Source of the DNA: Pseudomonadota bacterium
GTDB taxonomy: Bacteria > Pseudomonadota > Gammaproteobacteria > Halothiobacillales > Halothiobacillaceae
Length of the DNA: 27,977 bases
Reading direction: 5' to 3'
Assembly: GCA_021795795.1 (NCBI GenBank)
Contig: JAJYPA010000054.1
Location: forward strand, 1-27,977
Shown here: in pieces, positions 15,694 to 24,101 of the stretch
How the letters are laid out: each line of letters starts with the position of its first letter
Position numbering within the stretch: the first letter of the stretch is position 1
Position numbers and translations under genes: made by a program
Notes under the pieces: generated by a model
The model's database searches: none
What the model saw: the letters and a program-made list of their open reading frames with translations, nothing else
What the model was told of the DNA's origin: nothing

Positions 15694-18192
15694 ATGGAAA
15701 ACCGCATTGCCCAGGCCCTGACCAAACTCTTTGACCGGCACCGGATCGTCTTCTGGTACGACGCCAAGCAGGAGTTGCGCGACGACTTCGAGGCGCTGTC
15801 GCTCCCCGGCATCGAGAAGCTGGAGCTGATCAACAACGAGTACGGCATCAAGTACAAGCTGCTGCGCGAGCAACCGGAACAGAAATTCCTGCTCTACCGC
15901 GAGGGGCCTCAGCCCGCCGATCTGGATAACTGGCTGCTGGACGTGCAGCTCGCCCACGGCGAGTTCCGTACCGATCAGGTGGCCATCTGGCTGTCCGAAC
16001 TGGAGCTCGGCCTGGAGTTCACGGATGTAGTGCAGGCCCATGCGGAGCTCTTCCAGGCGATCAAGCGCAAGGACGCCCTCAAGAAACTGCTGAAAGCGGA
16101 TGACACCGCCGGACAGATTCGCCTGAAGATGCTGGCGGTATGCACCGGCAGCGAGCCGCGCATGGATGCGGTGGTTGAAAACCTGCTGCAGGAGCTGGCC
16201 GACGGCCGGGATGAGAAGATCAAGCTGATCGGCCGATGCAGCCTGGACGGCTTTCTCTGGGAACAGATGACCCGCTGCTACGGCTACAAGTCCGACGAGC
16301 CGGGCATCCGCGACTTCGCCATCGAGCTGTTCAAGTCGTGCTACGCCATGGGCACCGACGGCCAGGTGAAACTGACCGGCGACGCCATGGTGTTTCTCAA
16401 GCGCTGGAAGGACAGTCGCCAATTCGAAGGCGGCTTCGAGACCCTCTCGGGAGAATGCGCCGAGGTCCTTGGCATCGAGCAGGATCTGGCCAAGCGGGAT
16501 TTCCGCGAGTTGATCGAGTTGGATTACTTCCGCCTGATTGACCAGAAGATCATCAGCGATCTGGTGCGGGCGGTGGCAGCCCACACGGCCTCCAGCAGTG
16601 ACGTGGCGATCTGGGTCCGCCAGCGGCGACAAGGCCACTGGTATCGCGAATACCGCCATCTTTACGAGGCGGTCGATTACGCCGCCCGGTTTGTCCATGC
16701 CCTGGGCGAGGCCAAGCTCGCCATGGACAGTCTGGCCGAAGGCGTGCAGCGCTACAGTCGCTTCTGGTATCAGCTCGATCAGCTCTACCGCAAGTTCACC
16801 TACCATGTGCGCATGTCGGGACAGGCGTCGTTGATGGACAGCCTGACCGACCAGATCGAAAACCTTTACTCCAACAACTACCTGCTGAAGCTGGGCGACC
16901 GTTTTCAGACCTTCGTGGATGCGGCATCCAAGTGGGAAGCCTTTCCCGTGCGCAAGCAGAATGAGTTTTTCGAGCACTGGGTACAGCCATTCCTGCGCAA
17001 AGACAACAAAGTCTGTGTGATCATCTCCGATGCCATGCGCTATGAGATCGGCGATGAACTGCTGAGCCTGATCCGCCAAGAGGACCGTTACAGCGCCGAA
17101 CTGGAACCGGCGCTTTCGATGCTGCCCAGCTACACCCAGATCGGCATGGCGGCGCTGTTGCCCAACAAAGCGCTGGCGATTGCCGACAACGAAACCGGCA
17201 CCGTGCTGGTGGATGGCCAAAGTTCCCAGGGAACGGCCAACCGCATCAAGATACTTGGCCAGGCGATCAGTCAACGGGCTACCGCCTGCAAAGCTGAAGA
17301 GCTTATGGCCATGAAGGGCGACGACTGCCGAGCTCTGGTGCGCGACCATGATGTGATCTACGTCTACCACAACCGCATCGACGCCACCGGCGACAAGAGG
17401 GAATCCGAGGAGCGGGTTTTCGAGGCGGTGGAAGAAACGTTGCAGGAGCTGATTCGCCTGATCAAGAAGCTGAACAATGCGAATCTCTACAATTTTTTGG
17501 TCACATCGGATCATGGTTTCATCTACCAGAACCGCGCCATCGAAGAGAGTGACTTTTCCGGGGTCGATGCCGAGGGCGATCAGATTCTGTTCCGGGACCG
17601 CCGCTTCGTGCTCGGCAAGGGGCTTGCCGAGGCATCCAGCCTGCACAAGTTCACCCCCGAGCAGCTTGGCCTTGCCGGTGAGGTGGAGGTGCAGATACCC
17701 AAGTCGATCAACCGCCTGCGCCTGAAGGGCTCCGGCAGCCGCTTTGTGCATGGCGGCGCGTCGTTGCAGGAGGTGGTGATCCCGGTGCTCAAGATCAACA
17801 AGAAGCGCCAGAGCGATGTAACCGCCGTCGAGGTGGACATCCTGCGCGGAGCCAGCTCGGTGATCACCTCCGGGCAGCTGGCGGTGACGATGTATCAGGC
17901 CGGGCCGGTGACGGACAAAATCCAGTCGCGAGTACTGCGGGCTGGCATCTATACCGAGGCTGGCGACCTGATCTCCGACAGCCACGACCTGACCTTTGAC
18001 CTGAGCTCGGACAATCCACGGGAGCGGGAGCTGCAAGTGCGCTTTGTGCTGACGCGCAAGGCTGACGAGGCAAACGGTCAAGAGGTCATTCTGCGGCTGG
18101 AGGAAAAGCATGCCGGAACTTCTCATTACAAAGAATACAAGTCGCTCCGGTATTTGATGCGGCGCTCATTTACCAGCGATTTCGACTTTTAA
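15694..18192 (+). CDS. pglZ: BREX-1 alkaline-phosphatase-superfamily protein PglZ
   Basis: 832 codons; ATG at 15694 with AGGAG 8 bases upstream (an in-frame TTG at 15691 is less likely). The N-terminal part IVFWYDAKQELRDDFEAL is a signature of BREX-1 PglZ. The alkaline phosphatase fold is marked by VIISDAMRYE (metal/nucleophile region, D446) and TSDHGF (D606, H607). A C-terminal beta-rich domain follows. PglZ is required for BREX methylation and defence and its metal-dependent activity has been reported as nuclease-like in some systems. 12 bp separate it from pglX and 13 bp from brxL. Confidence 0.95.
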   Translation: MENRIAQALTKLFDRHRIVFWYDAKQELRDDFEALSLPGIEKLELINNEYGIKYKLLREQPEQKFLLYREGPQPADLDNWLLDVQLAHGEFRTDQVAIWLSELELGLEFTDVVQAHAELFQAIKRKDALKKLLKADDTAGQIRLKMLAVCTGSEPRMDAVVENLLQELADGRDEKIKLIGRCSLDGFLWEQMTRCYGYKSDEPGIRDFAIELFKSCYAMGTDGQVKLTGDAMVFLKRWKDSRQFEGGFETLSGECAEVLGIEQDLAKRDFRELIELDYFRLIDQKIISDLVRAVAAHTASSSDVAIWVRQRRQGHWYREYRHLYEAVDYAARFVHALGEAKLAMDSLAEGVQRYSRFWYQLDQLYRKFTYHVRMSGQASLMDSLTDQIENLYSNNYLLKLGDRFQTFVDAASKWEAFPVRKQNEFFEHWVQPFLRKDNKVCVIISDAMRYEIGDELLSLIRQEDRYSAELEPALSMLPSYTQIGMAALLPNKALAIADNETGTVLVDGQSSQGTANRIKILGQAISQRATACKAEELMAMKGDDCRALVRDHDVIYVYHNRIDATGDKRESEERVFEAVEETLQELIRLIKKLNNANLYNFLVTSDHGFIYQNRAIEESDFSGVDAEGDQILFRDRRFVLGKGLAEASSLHKFTPEQLGLAGEVEVQIPKSINRLRLKGSGSRFVHGGASLQEVVIPVLKINKKRQSDVTAVEVDILRGASSVITSGQLAVTMYQAGPVTDKIQSRVLRAGIYTEAGDLISDSHDLTFDLSSDNPRERELQVRFVLTRKADEANGQEVILRLEEKHAGTSHYKEYKSLRYLMRRSFTSDFDF

Positions 18193-18205
18193 AGGCAGGT
18201 GACCG

Positions 18206-20278
18206 ATGAAGGAACTTGACCAGAAAATCAACACACACTTCCCGGGACTCGTTGTTCGCAAGGATCTCGTCAAGACGGTCAAGGGCAACGCCATCGTTCC
18301 CTCCTACGTGCTGGAATACCTGCTGGGCCAGTATTGCGCCACCAGCGATGAGCCGACCATCCAGACCGGTATCGAGACGGTCAAGGAGATCCTTGCCAAG
18401 CATTATGTTCACCGGAATGAAGCCGGATTGGTCCGCTCGAACATCAAGGAAAAGGGGCGCTACAAGGTCATCGACAAGATCAGTGTCGATCTGAACGACA
18501 AGAAGGATGTCTACGAGGCGCAGTTCTCCAATCTGGGCATCAAAGAGGTTCTTGTTGATTCCGGAACGGTGAAAAAGCACCCCAAGCTTTTGGTCGGTGG
18601 CGTGTGGTGCATTGCTGATCTGGAATATGAGTTTACCGAAGACAAAAGCGCCAGCCCCTGGATCTTGTCGACCCTCAAGCCGATCCAGCTCTCCCATTTC
18701 GATTTCGACGGTTACGTTGAAGCTAGAGCGCAATTCACGATCGACGAGTGGATCGACCTGCTGGTGCAAAGCATCGGCTTCAACCCGGAGATGTTCGGCA
18801 AGCGCAGCAAGCTGACCCAACTGCTCCGCCTGATCCCGTTTTGCGAGCGTAACTACAACCTGATCGAACTTGGCCCCAAAGGGACCGGCAAATCGCACAT
18901 CTACTCGGAGTTCTCGCCGCACGGCATTCTGATCTCCGGCGGCGAGGTCACGGTTCCTAAGCTGTTCGTGAACAACTCTTCCGGAAAAATTGGCCTAGTC
19001 GGTTACTGGGATTGCGTCGCCTTCGACGAGTTTGCCGGAAAGCAAAAGCGCGTGGACAAGGCCCTGGTCGACATCATGAAGAACTATATGGCCAACAAGT
19101 CCTTCTCGCGAGGCGTCGAGACCCTGGGCGCGGAGGCCTCCATGGTGTTCGTGGGCAACACCCAGCACACCGTGCCCTACATGCTCAAGCACTCGGACCT
19201 GTTTTGCGAACTGCCCGACAAGTTTTACGACTCCGCATTTCTTGACCGCATCCACTTCTACATCCCCGGCTGGGAGGTCGACATCATTCGGGGCGAGATG
19301 TTCTCCAGCGGTTACGGCTTCGTGGTGGACTACCTGGCCGAGATCCTACGCTCGCTGCGCAATCACGATTACTCGGACCGCTACAAGGAGCACTTCTCCC
19401 TTTCCTCAGATATCTCGACGCGGGACCGCGATGGCATCAACAAGACGTTCTCCGGCTTGATGAAGATCCTCTTTCCGCATGGGGGCGCAACCAAGGAAGA
19501 GGTCGAGGAGCTGCTACGTTTCGCGATTGAAGGCCGCAAGCGCGTCAAAGACCAGCTGATGCGCATCGACTCCACCTATGGCAACGTCCGCTTTACCTAT
19601 CAAGACAGTGATGGCCAGGCCAAGCCTGTCACCACGCTCGAAGAGGAGGAATACCCCGGCTACTACCACAAGACCATCGCCGAGGGTGAAGACGGGGAAA
19701 TCGTAGAAGCTGCGCAACCGGACTCGCCCCAAGGTCCATCCGAATCCCTGGCTCCGACCGAGCCTGTCCTCAAGGAAAAACACCTCACATTCCAGGAGAA
19801 CCAGAAGGGCCTTTCCTTCGATACGCTGCTCGGCCCCTACCTCAAGGGCGCGACCGCAATCACTGTCACCGATCCGTACATCCGACTGTTCTACCAGGTG
19901 CGCAACTTCATGGAGTTCCTGGAGACCGTGGTCAAGCACAAGGCTCCGGATGAGGAGGTCTCCGTGCATCTGGTGACGACGGAAGACGAGTTCAAAGGCG
20001 AACAGCAGAAGGACAACTTCGAGAAGATGAAGGAGTCCGCAGGCAGCGTGGGCGTGAACTTCACCTGGGAGTTCGACGGCACCGGCACGATCCACGCCCG
20101 CCACATCGTGACCGACCATGGCTGGAAAATCTCCCTGGATCGCGGCCTCGACATCTTCCAGCACTACGAGATGAACGATGCCTTCACCTTCGCCAATCGC
20201 CTGCAGCAATACCGCCCATGCAAGGCGTTCGAGGTGACGTTCATTAAATACAAGCCGAATGGATCTGAGGGGGAATAA
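18206..20278 (+). CDS. brxL: BREX protein BrxL (AAA+ Lon-like) with C-terminal PLD/MIT_C-like domain
   Basis: 690 codons, start MKELDQKINTHFPGLVVRKDL after AGGTG. The AAA+ core carries Walker A GPKGTGKS (223-230) and Walker B VAFDEF (D274, E275), with SRGVETLGAEASMVFVGNTQ as a sensor region. BrxL forms DNA-encircling multimers related to MCM and is needed for phage exclusion but not methylation. After an acidic linker (about 490-530), residues of about 535-685 read LSFDTLLGPYLKGATAITV, TDPYIRLFYQVRNFMEF, HARHIVTDHGWKISLDRGLD. This matches the phospholipase-D-like MIT_C domain rather than an obvious serine-lysine Lon protease domain. H630-x-R632 replaces the HxK of active PLDs, so it may bind rather than cleave. 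Confidence 0.9.
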   Translation: MKELDQKINTHFPGLVVRKDLVKTVKGNAIVPSYVLEYLLGQYCATSDEPTIQTGIETVKEILAKHYVHRNEAGLVRSNIKEKGRYKVIDKISVDLNDKKDVYEAQFSNLGIKEVLVDSGTVKKHPKLLVGGVWCIADLEYEFTEDKSASPWILSTLKPIQLSHFDFDGYVEARAQFTIDEWIDLLVQSIGFNPEMFGKRSKLTQLLRLIPFCERNYNLIELGPKGTGKSHIYSEFSPHGILISGGEVTVPKLFVNNSSGKIGLVGYWDCVAFDEFAGKQKRVDKALVDIMKNYMANKSFSRGVETLGAEASMVFVGNTQHTVPYMLKHSDLFCELPDKFYDSAFLDRIHFYIPGWEVDIIRGEMFSSGYGFVVDYLAEILRSLRNHDYSDRYKEHFSLSSDISTRDRDGINKTFSGLMKILFPHGGATKEEVEELLRFAIEGRKRVKDQLMRIDSTYGNVRFTYQDSDGQAKPVTTLEEEEYPGYYHKTIAEGEDGEIVEAAQPDSPQGPSESLAPTEPVLKEKHLTFQENQKGLSFDTLLGPYLKGATAITVTDPYIRLFYQVRNFMEFLETVVKHKAPDEEVSVHLVTTEDEFKGEQQKDNFEKMKESAGSVGVNFTWEFDGTGTIHARHIVTDHGWKISLDRGLDIFQHYEMNDAFTFANRLQQYRPCKAFEVTFIKYKPNGSEGE

Positions 20279-20279
20279 C

Positions 20280-22856
20280 ATGAGCGGGATATCGGCATCA
20301 CTGACCAAATGGTTTTCAGAACGCTTCCAGTGGCTCCAGATTGCGGCTACTCGGCTACTCCAGCAGTCTGAGCTTACTGACAAAGACGTCTCTGAGCTCG
20401 CAACCCTGTGTCAGCAGGAAGCCGACGGAAAGTTGCCCAAAACGACTTGTTCCTTTCCCGCTTCCGCGTTTTCCCAGGGCGCTGCAGGCACCTTGCGTTT
20501 GTGCTCAATCAGTGATGTCGAAGGAGTTAACGCCCTTGCTCCGAAAAAACCACTTGAGTTTGGTAAGGGTAATATCACGATTGTTTATGGCAACAACGGG
20601 TCAGGTAAATCCGGTTACGTCAGACTCCTCAAGCATGTATGCGGTGCCCGCGAGACGGGTACCCTTCACCGCAATGTCTACAAGCCCGGCTCTGCCGTAC
20701 AGAAAGCCTGCATTTCGTTTGAGCAGGACGGCATTCCGAAGAGTCATACGTGGTCAGGACAAGGGATCTGCGATGACCTCAATAGCGTTGATATTTTCGA
20801 CACATCCTTTGGCAAGGTCTTTGTCAGCAGCGAAGACGAGGTGAGCTACGAGCCGCCGGTATTATCATTTTTCAGCTCGCTTATCCTCGCTTGTGAAAAG
20901 GTCGCCTCCGCCCTGGACGCTGAAACCAATCGGCACCAGTCAAAAAAGCCGAATATCCCGGCTGACAAGAAGGTAACTCCCGAAGGCATCTGGTACGAAG
21001 CCATCAGCGCCAAGACCACCACCCAGGACATCGACAAGCACTGCGCATTTGGCAGCGCTGACGAGACCAAGATGCAAACGCTGCAGCAGCGCCTTGCCGA
21101 ACAGGCACCGGCGGAAAAAGCGAAGCAGCTGAGAAAACAGAAACAGTATATCGACACTCTGGTCCAGGATGCCCAAAAGTATCTGGAACAATTATCGGAC
21201 GAGAATTACCGACGGATCATTGCTGCCAAGAAGAAGTCGATCCTCAAGAAGACAGCGGCAGATACGGCGGCGGAAAAGGTGTTCTCCGGCAGCGAGTTGG
21301 AAGGCATCGGCTCTGATGTCTGGAAAGAGCTTTGGGAAGCGGCCCGGAACTACTCCGTATCGGCTGCCTACAAAGAAGCCGAGTACCCGAATGTTTCTGA
21401 TGGTTCCCGTTGTGTCCTGTGCCACCAGACCTTGACCCAGGAGGCCAAGGAGCGGTTGGTCTCCTTTGAAAATTTCGTGAAGGGCGAAATGCAGAAAGCC
21501 GCAACGGATGCGGCCAAGGAATATGAGACCGCCAGTCAAACTATCGAGGCGCTACCGACATCGGAGACGTTGAAGACACGTATCGATGCGGCTGGCATTC
21601 CACAGGATGAAGTCACCAACCAGGTGACGGATTTCTTTGCTCAATTGCAGACCAGGAAAGACCAACTGCCTGGGATCGATTCCGAAGAAGCCATTCCCGA
21701 TCCTCTGCTCTCGCCGAAATGGATCGATGAAGCCAACGCCCAGTCGAAAAGCCTTGGTGAACTCGCGGCAAGATATGACGAAGACGCCAAAAGCGACAAT
21801 CGAGAGGAGATCAAGAAAGAGCTAAACAGCCTGCAGGCCAGAAAGTGGTTGTCTGAGCACCGCGCCGCCATTGATGAAGAAGTCACCCGATTGAAGCTAC
21901 TGAACCAGATTCAGGAAGCCAAGAAGTCGACCAACACCAAAGCCCTGTCCCAGAAGAAAGGGGAGCTGGCAGAAGCCTTGATCACGGATGCGTTCGTGCA
22001 AAGGTTCAACGCGGAGCTCAAGACCCTGGGCGCGTCTCAGGTAAAGGTTGAGCTCGTGAAATCAAAAGTCTCCAAGGGCCGCGTTCTTCATAAGCTCCAG
22101 CTTCGAGGTGCCTCCCAGAATGGGCTCGCCGATGTCCTGAGCGAGGGAGAAAATCGGATCGTTTCCATTGCGGCGTTTTTGGCCGACGTCACCGGCAAGA
22201 GCAACCAGGCCCCGTTTATCTTCGACGATCCAATATCGTCGCTTGACCAAAGCTATGAGGAGGCCGTGGTTCAAAGGCTAATCGAGTTGTCTCAGGATAA
22301 ACAGGTCATTGTCTTTACTCACCGCCTGTCCTTGCTGGGAACGATCAGGCATTTTTCCGAGAAAAAGACCATCAAGCCCGATGTGGTGAGCATTCGCTCT
22401 GCGGACTGGGGTACCGGAGAGCCAGCTCCCATTCCACTTTCACAGAGTGACATCGAATCCGCCCTGAACACACTCATGAATCAGCGGTATCAGGATGCAA
22501 AGAAGGCGAGCGAGAACGGCGAATTTGAACATGCCGAAATCTTGCTGAAGTCGATATGCAGCGACTTCAGGACGTTGGTGGAGCGCTCTATTGAAAATGA
22601 TCTGCTGTGCGGGGTGGTTCAAAGATTCCAACGACCGGTCCATACATTGAAGCTCAAGGATCTGGCCAAATTGAAGGACGCGGATTGCAATCTCCTTGAT
22701 TCGCTCATGACAAAATACTCCGGGTTTGAACACTCGCAGCCAACAGAATCACCTGTGGAGCTGCCGAAGCCAGACGATATTTTGGCCGACATGACTTCAT
22801 TGAAAAACTGGCGCAAAGAATACGCGAAGCGCCCCGCCTCTGCGGTGGCTGGGTAG
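20280..22856 (+). CDS. Zinc-hook ABC ATPase, RloC/AAA_13-like (candidate anticodon nuclease relative)
   Basis: 858 codons from the ATG at 20280 (GAGGGGG 8 bases upstream; 1 bp after brxL), preferred over 20259. Walker A GNNGSGKS (104-111), central zinc-hook-like CVLC (C378, C381) flanked by long charged helices (coiled coil), ABC signature SEGEN (621-625), Walker B FIFDDP (D649, D650) and H-loop THR (H681). This is the architecture of RloC and other Rad50-like AAA_13 proteins. C-terminal to the ATPase, R764-x3-E768 and later EHS (H818) loosely recall the Arg-Glu-His triad of PrrC/RloC tRNA anticodon nucleases, but spacing differs and this is unproven. It probably senses DNA or BREX/restriction state and acts as a back-up effector. 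Confidence 0.7.
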   Translation: MSGISASLTKWFSERFQWLQIAATRLLQQSELTDKDVSELATLCQQEADGKLPKTTCSFPASAFSQGAAGTLRLCSISDVEGVNALAPKKPLEFGKGNITIVYGNNGSGKSGYVRLLKHVCGARETGTLHRNVYKPGSAVQKACISFEQDGIPKSHTWSGQGICDDLNSVDIFDTSFGKVFVSSEDEVSYEPPVLSFFSSLILACEKVASALDAETNRHQSKKPNIPADKKVTPEGIWYEAISAKTTTQDIDKHCAFGSADETKMQTLQQRLAEQAPAEKAKQLRKQKQYIDTLVQDAQKYLEQLSDENYRRIIAAKKKSILKKTAADTAAEKVFSGSELEGIGSDVWKELWEAARNYSVSAAYKEAEYPNVSDGSRCVLCHQTLTQEAKERLVSFENFVKGEMQKAATDAAKEYETASQTIEALPTSETLKTRIDAAGIPQDEVTNQVTDFFAQLQTRKDQLPGIDSEEAIPDPLLSPKWIDEANAQSKSLGELAARYDEDAKSDNREEIKKELNSLQARKWLSEHRAAIDEEVTRLKLLNQIQEAKKSTNTKALSQKKGELAEALITDAFVQRFNAELKTLGASQVKVELVKSKVSKGRVLHKLQLRGASQNGLADVLSEGENRIVSIAAFLADVTGKSNQAPFIFDDPISSLDQSYEEAVVQRLIELSQDKQVIVFTHRLSLLGTIRHFSEKKTIKPDVVSIRSADWGTGEPAPIPLSQSDIESALNTLMNQRYQDAKKASENGEFEHAEILLKSICSDFRTLVERSIENDLLCGVVQRFQRPVHTLKLKDLAKLKDADCNLLDSLMTKYSGFEHSQPTESPVELPKPDDILADMTSLKNWRKEYAKRPASAVAG

Positions 22857-22860
22857 CAGT

Positions 22861-24090
22861 ATGAGAGTGCTCCACACATCCGACTGGCACATTGGGCGCA
22901 CCCTTTACGGCAGAAAACGCTACGAGGAGTTCGAGGCCTTTCTGACCTGGCTGGCTGAGACGATTCAGCAGAATGAAATTGATGCCTTGCTGGTGGCGGG
23001 TGATGTTTTTGACACCAGCGCTCCGAGCAATCGCGCCCAGGAGCTCTATTACCGTTTCCTATGCCGGGTGGCTGCCTCATCCTGTCGGCATGTTGTCGTC
23101 GTCGCTGGGAACCACGATTCACCGTCCTTTCTCAATGCTCCCAAGGAGCTGCTCAAAGCCCTTGATGTCCACGTGGTCGGTAGTAGCACGGATTCCCCGG
23201 AAGACGAAGTGCTGGTGCTCCGTAATGAGCAGGACGCTCCGGAATTGATTGTCTGCGCCGTGCCCTACCTCCGCGACAGGGATATCCGCGTGGCGGAAGC
23301 GGGTGAAAGCGTCGAGGACAAGGAGCGGAAATTGATTGACGGCATCCGCACTCATTACGCCGCCATCGCCGCCTTGGCCGAACAGAAGCGCGAGGAACTT
23401 GGGGTTGATATTCCCATCGTCGCCATGGGACACCTGTTTACCGCTGGCGGACAAACCGTCGATGGTGATGGCGTGCGCGAACTCTATGTCGGCTCCCTGG
23501 CTCACGTGACGGCCGGGATTTTTCCTGCCTGCTTCAACTACCTGGCGCTTGGACACCTCCATGTCCCGCAAAAGGTGAACGGCTCCGAAACCATTCGGTA
23601 CAGCGGCTCTCCTCTGCCCATGGGGTTCGGAGAGGCAAAACAGCAGAAAAGCGTTTGCCAGGTTGAGTTCCACAGCACGGCTGCATCCGTACAGCTGATC
23701 GACGTGCCAATTTTTCAGAAACTTGAGCGCGTCAAAGGAGGCTGGGACGGCATCTCAAACCGCATCCTTGAATTGTCGGCAAGGGACTCCCAAGGCTGGC
23801 TCGAAGTCATTTACGAGGGTGACGAGGTCATTGGCGACCTGCGTGAACGCCTGGAGGCCGCTATTTCCGGCACCCAAATGGAAATCCTCCGAATCAAGAA
23901 CAACCGCATCATCGCCCGCGTGCTGGGACAAATCCATGAAGAGGAAACACTCGACGATTTGAACGTGAACGACGTGTTCGAACGATGCCTCGCCGTTCAT
24001 GAGGTGCCTGAAGACCAGCGGCCGGAGCTGCTTCGAGCCTACCAGGAAACGGTCTCGTCTCTCTATGAAGACGACGTGCAGGCGGAATAG
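22861..24090 (+). CDS. sbcD: Exonuclease SbcD (Mre11-type phosphoesterase)
   Basis: 409 codons, typical size (E. coli about 400). The metallophosphoesterase motifs are all present: SDWHIG (D8, H10), AGDVFD (D48), GNHDS (N84, H85, D86), AMGHLF and LALGHLH. A capping region and a C-terminal helix pair (LRAYQETVSSLYED) follow. With SbcC it forms the DNA double-strand-end and hairpin nuclease. The start lacks a strong ribosome site and is 4 bp after the zinc-hook ATPase stop, so translation is probably coupled. This is likely an island-borne copy in addition to the chromosomal pair. Confidence 0.93.
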   Translation: MRVLHTSDWHIGRTLYGRKRYEEFEAFLTWLAETIQQNEIDALLVAGDVFDTSAPSNRAQELYYRFLCRVAASSCRHVVVVAGNHDSPSFLNAPKELLKALDVHVVGSSTDSPEDEVLVLRNEQDAPELIVCAVPYLRDRDIRVAEAGESVEDKERKLIDGIRTHYAAIAALAEQKREELGVDIPIVAMGHLFTAGGQTVDGDGVRELYVGSLAHVTAGIFPACFNYLALGHLHVPQKVNGSETIRYSGSPLPMGFGEAKQQKSVCQVEFHSTAASVQLIDVPIFQKLERVKGGWDGISNRILELSARDSQGWLEVIYEGDEVIGDLRERLEAAISGTQMEILRIKNNRIIARVLGQIHEEETLDDLNVNDVFERCLAVHEVPEDQRPELLRAYQETVSSLYEDDVQAE

Positions 24091-24101
24091 AGAGGCTGTC
24101 G

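Noticed and set aside
14830..18126. A 1098-codon open frame on the minus strand across the end of pglX and pglZ
   Set aside because: It is antisense to two strongly recognised genes with intact motifs; its length comes from GC-rich codon bias. The product is a low-information mix of L, V, H, Q and G with no domain.
20259..20279. Earlier ATG for the zinc-hook ATPase
   Set aside because: It lies within brxL, and the ATG at 20280 has a strong ribosome site (GAGGGGG).
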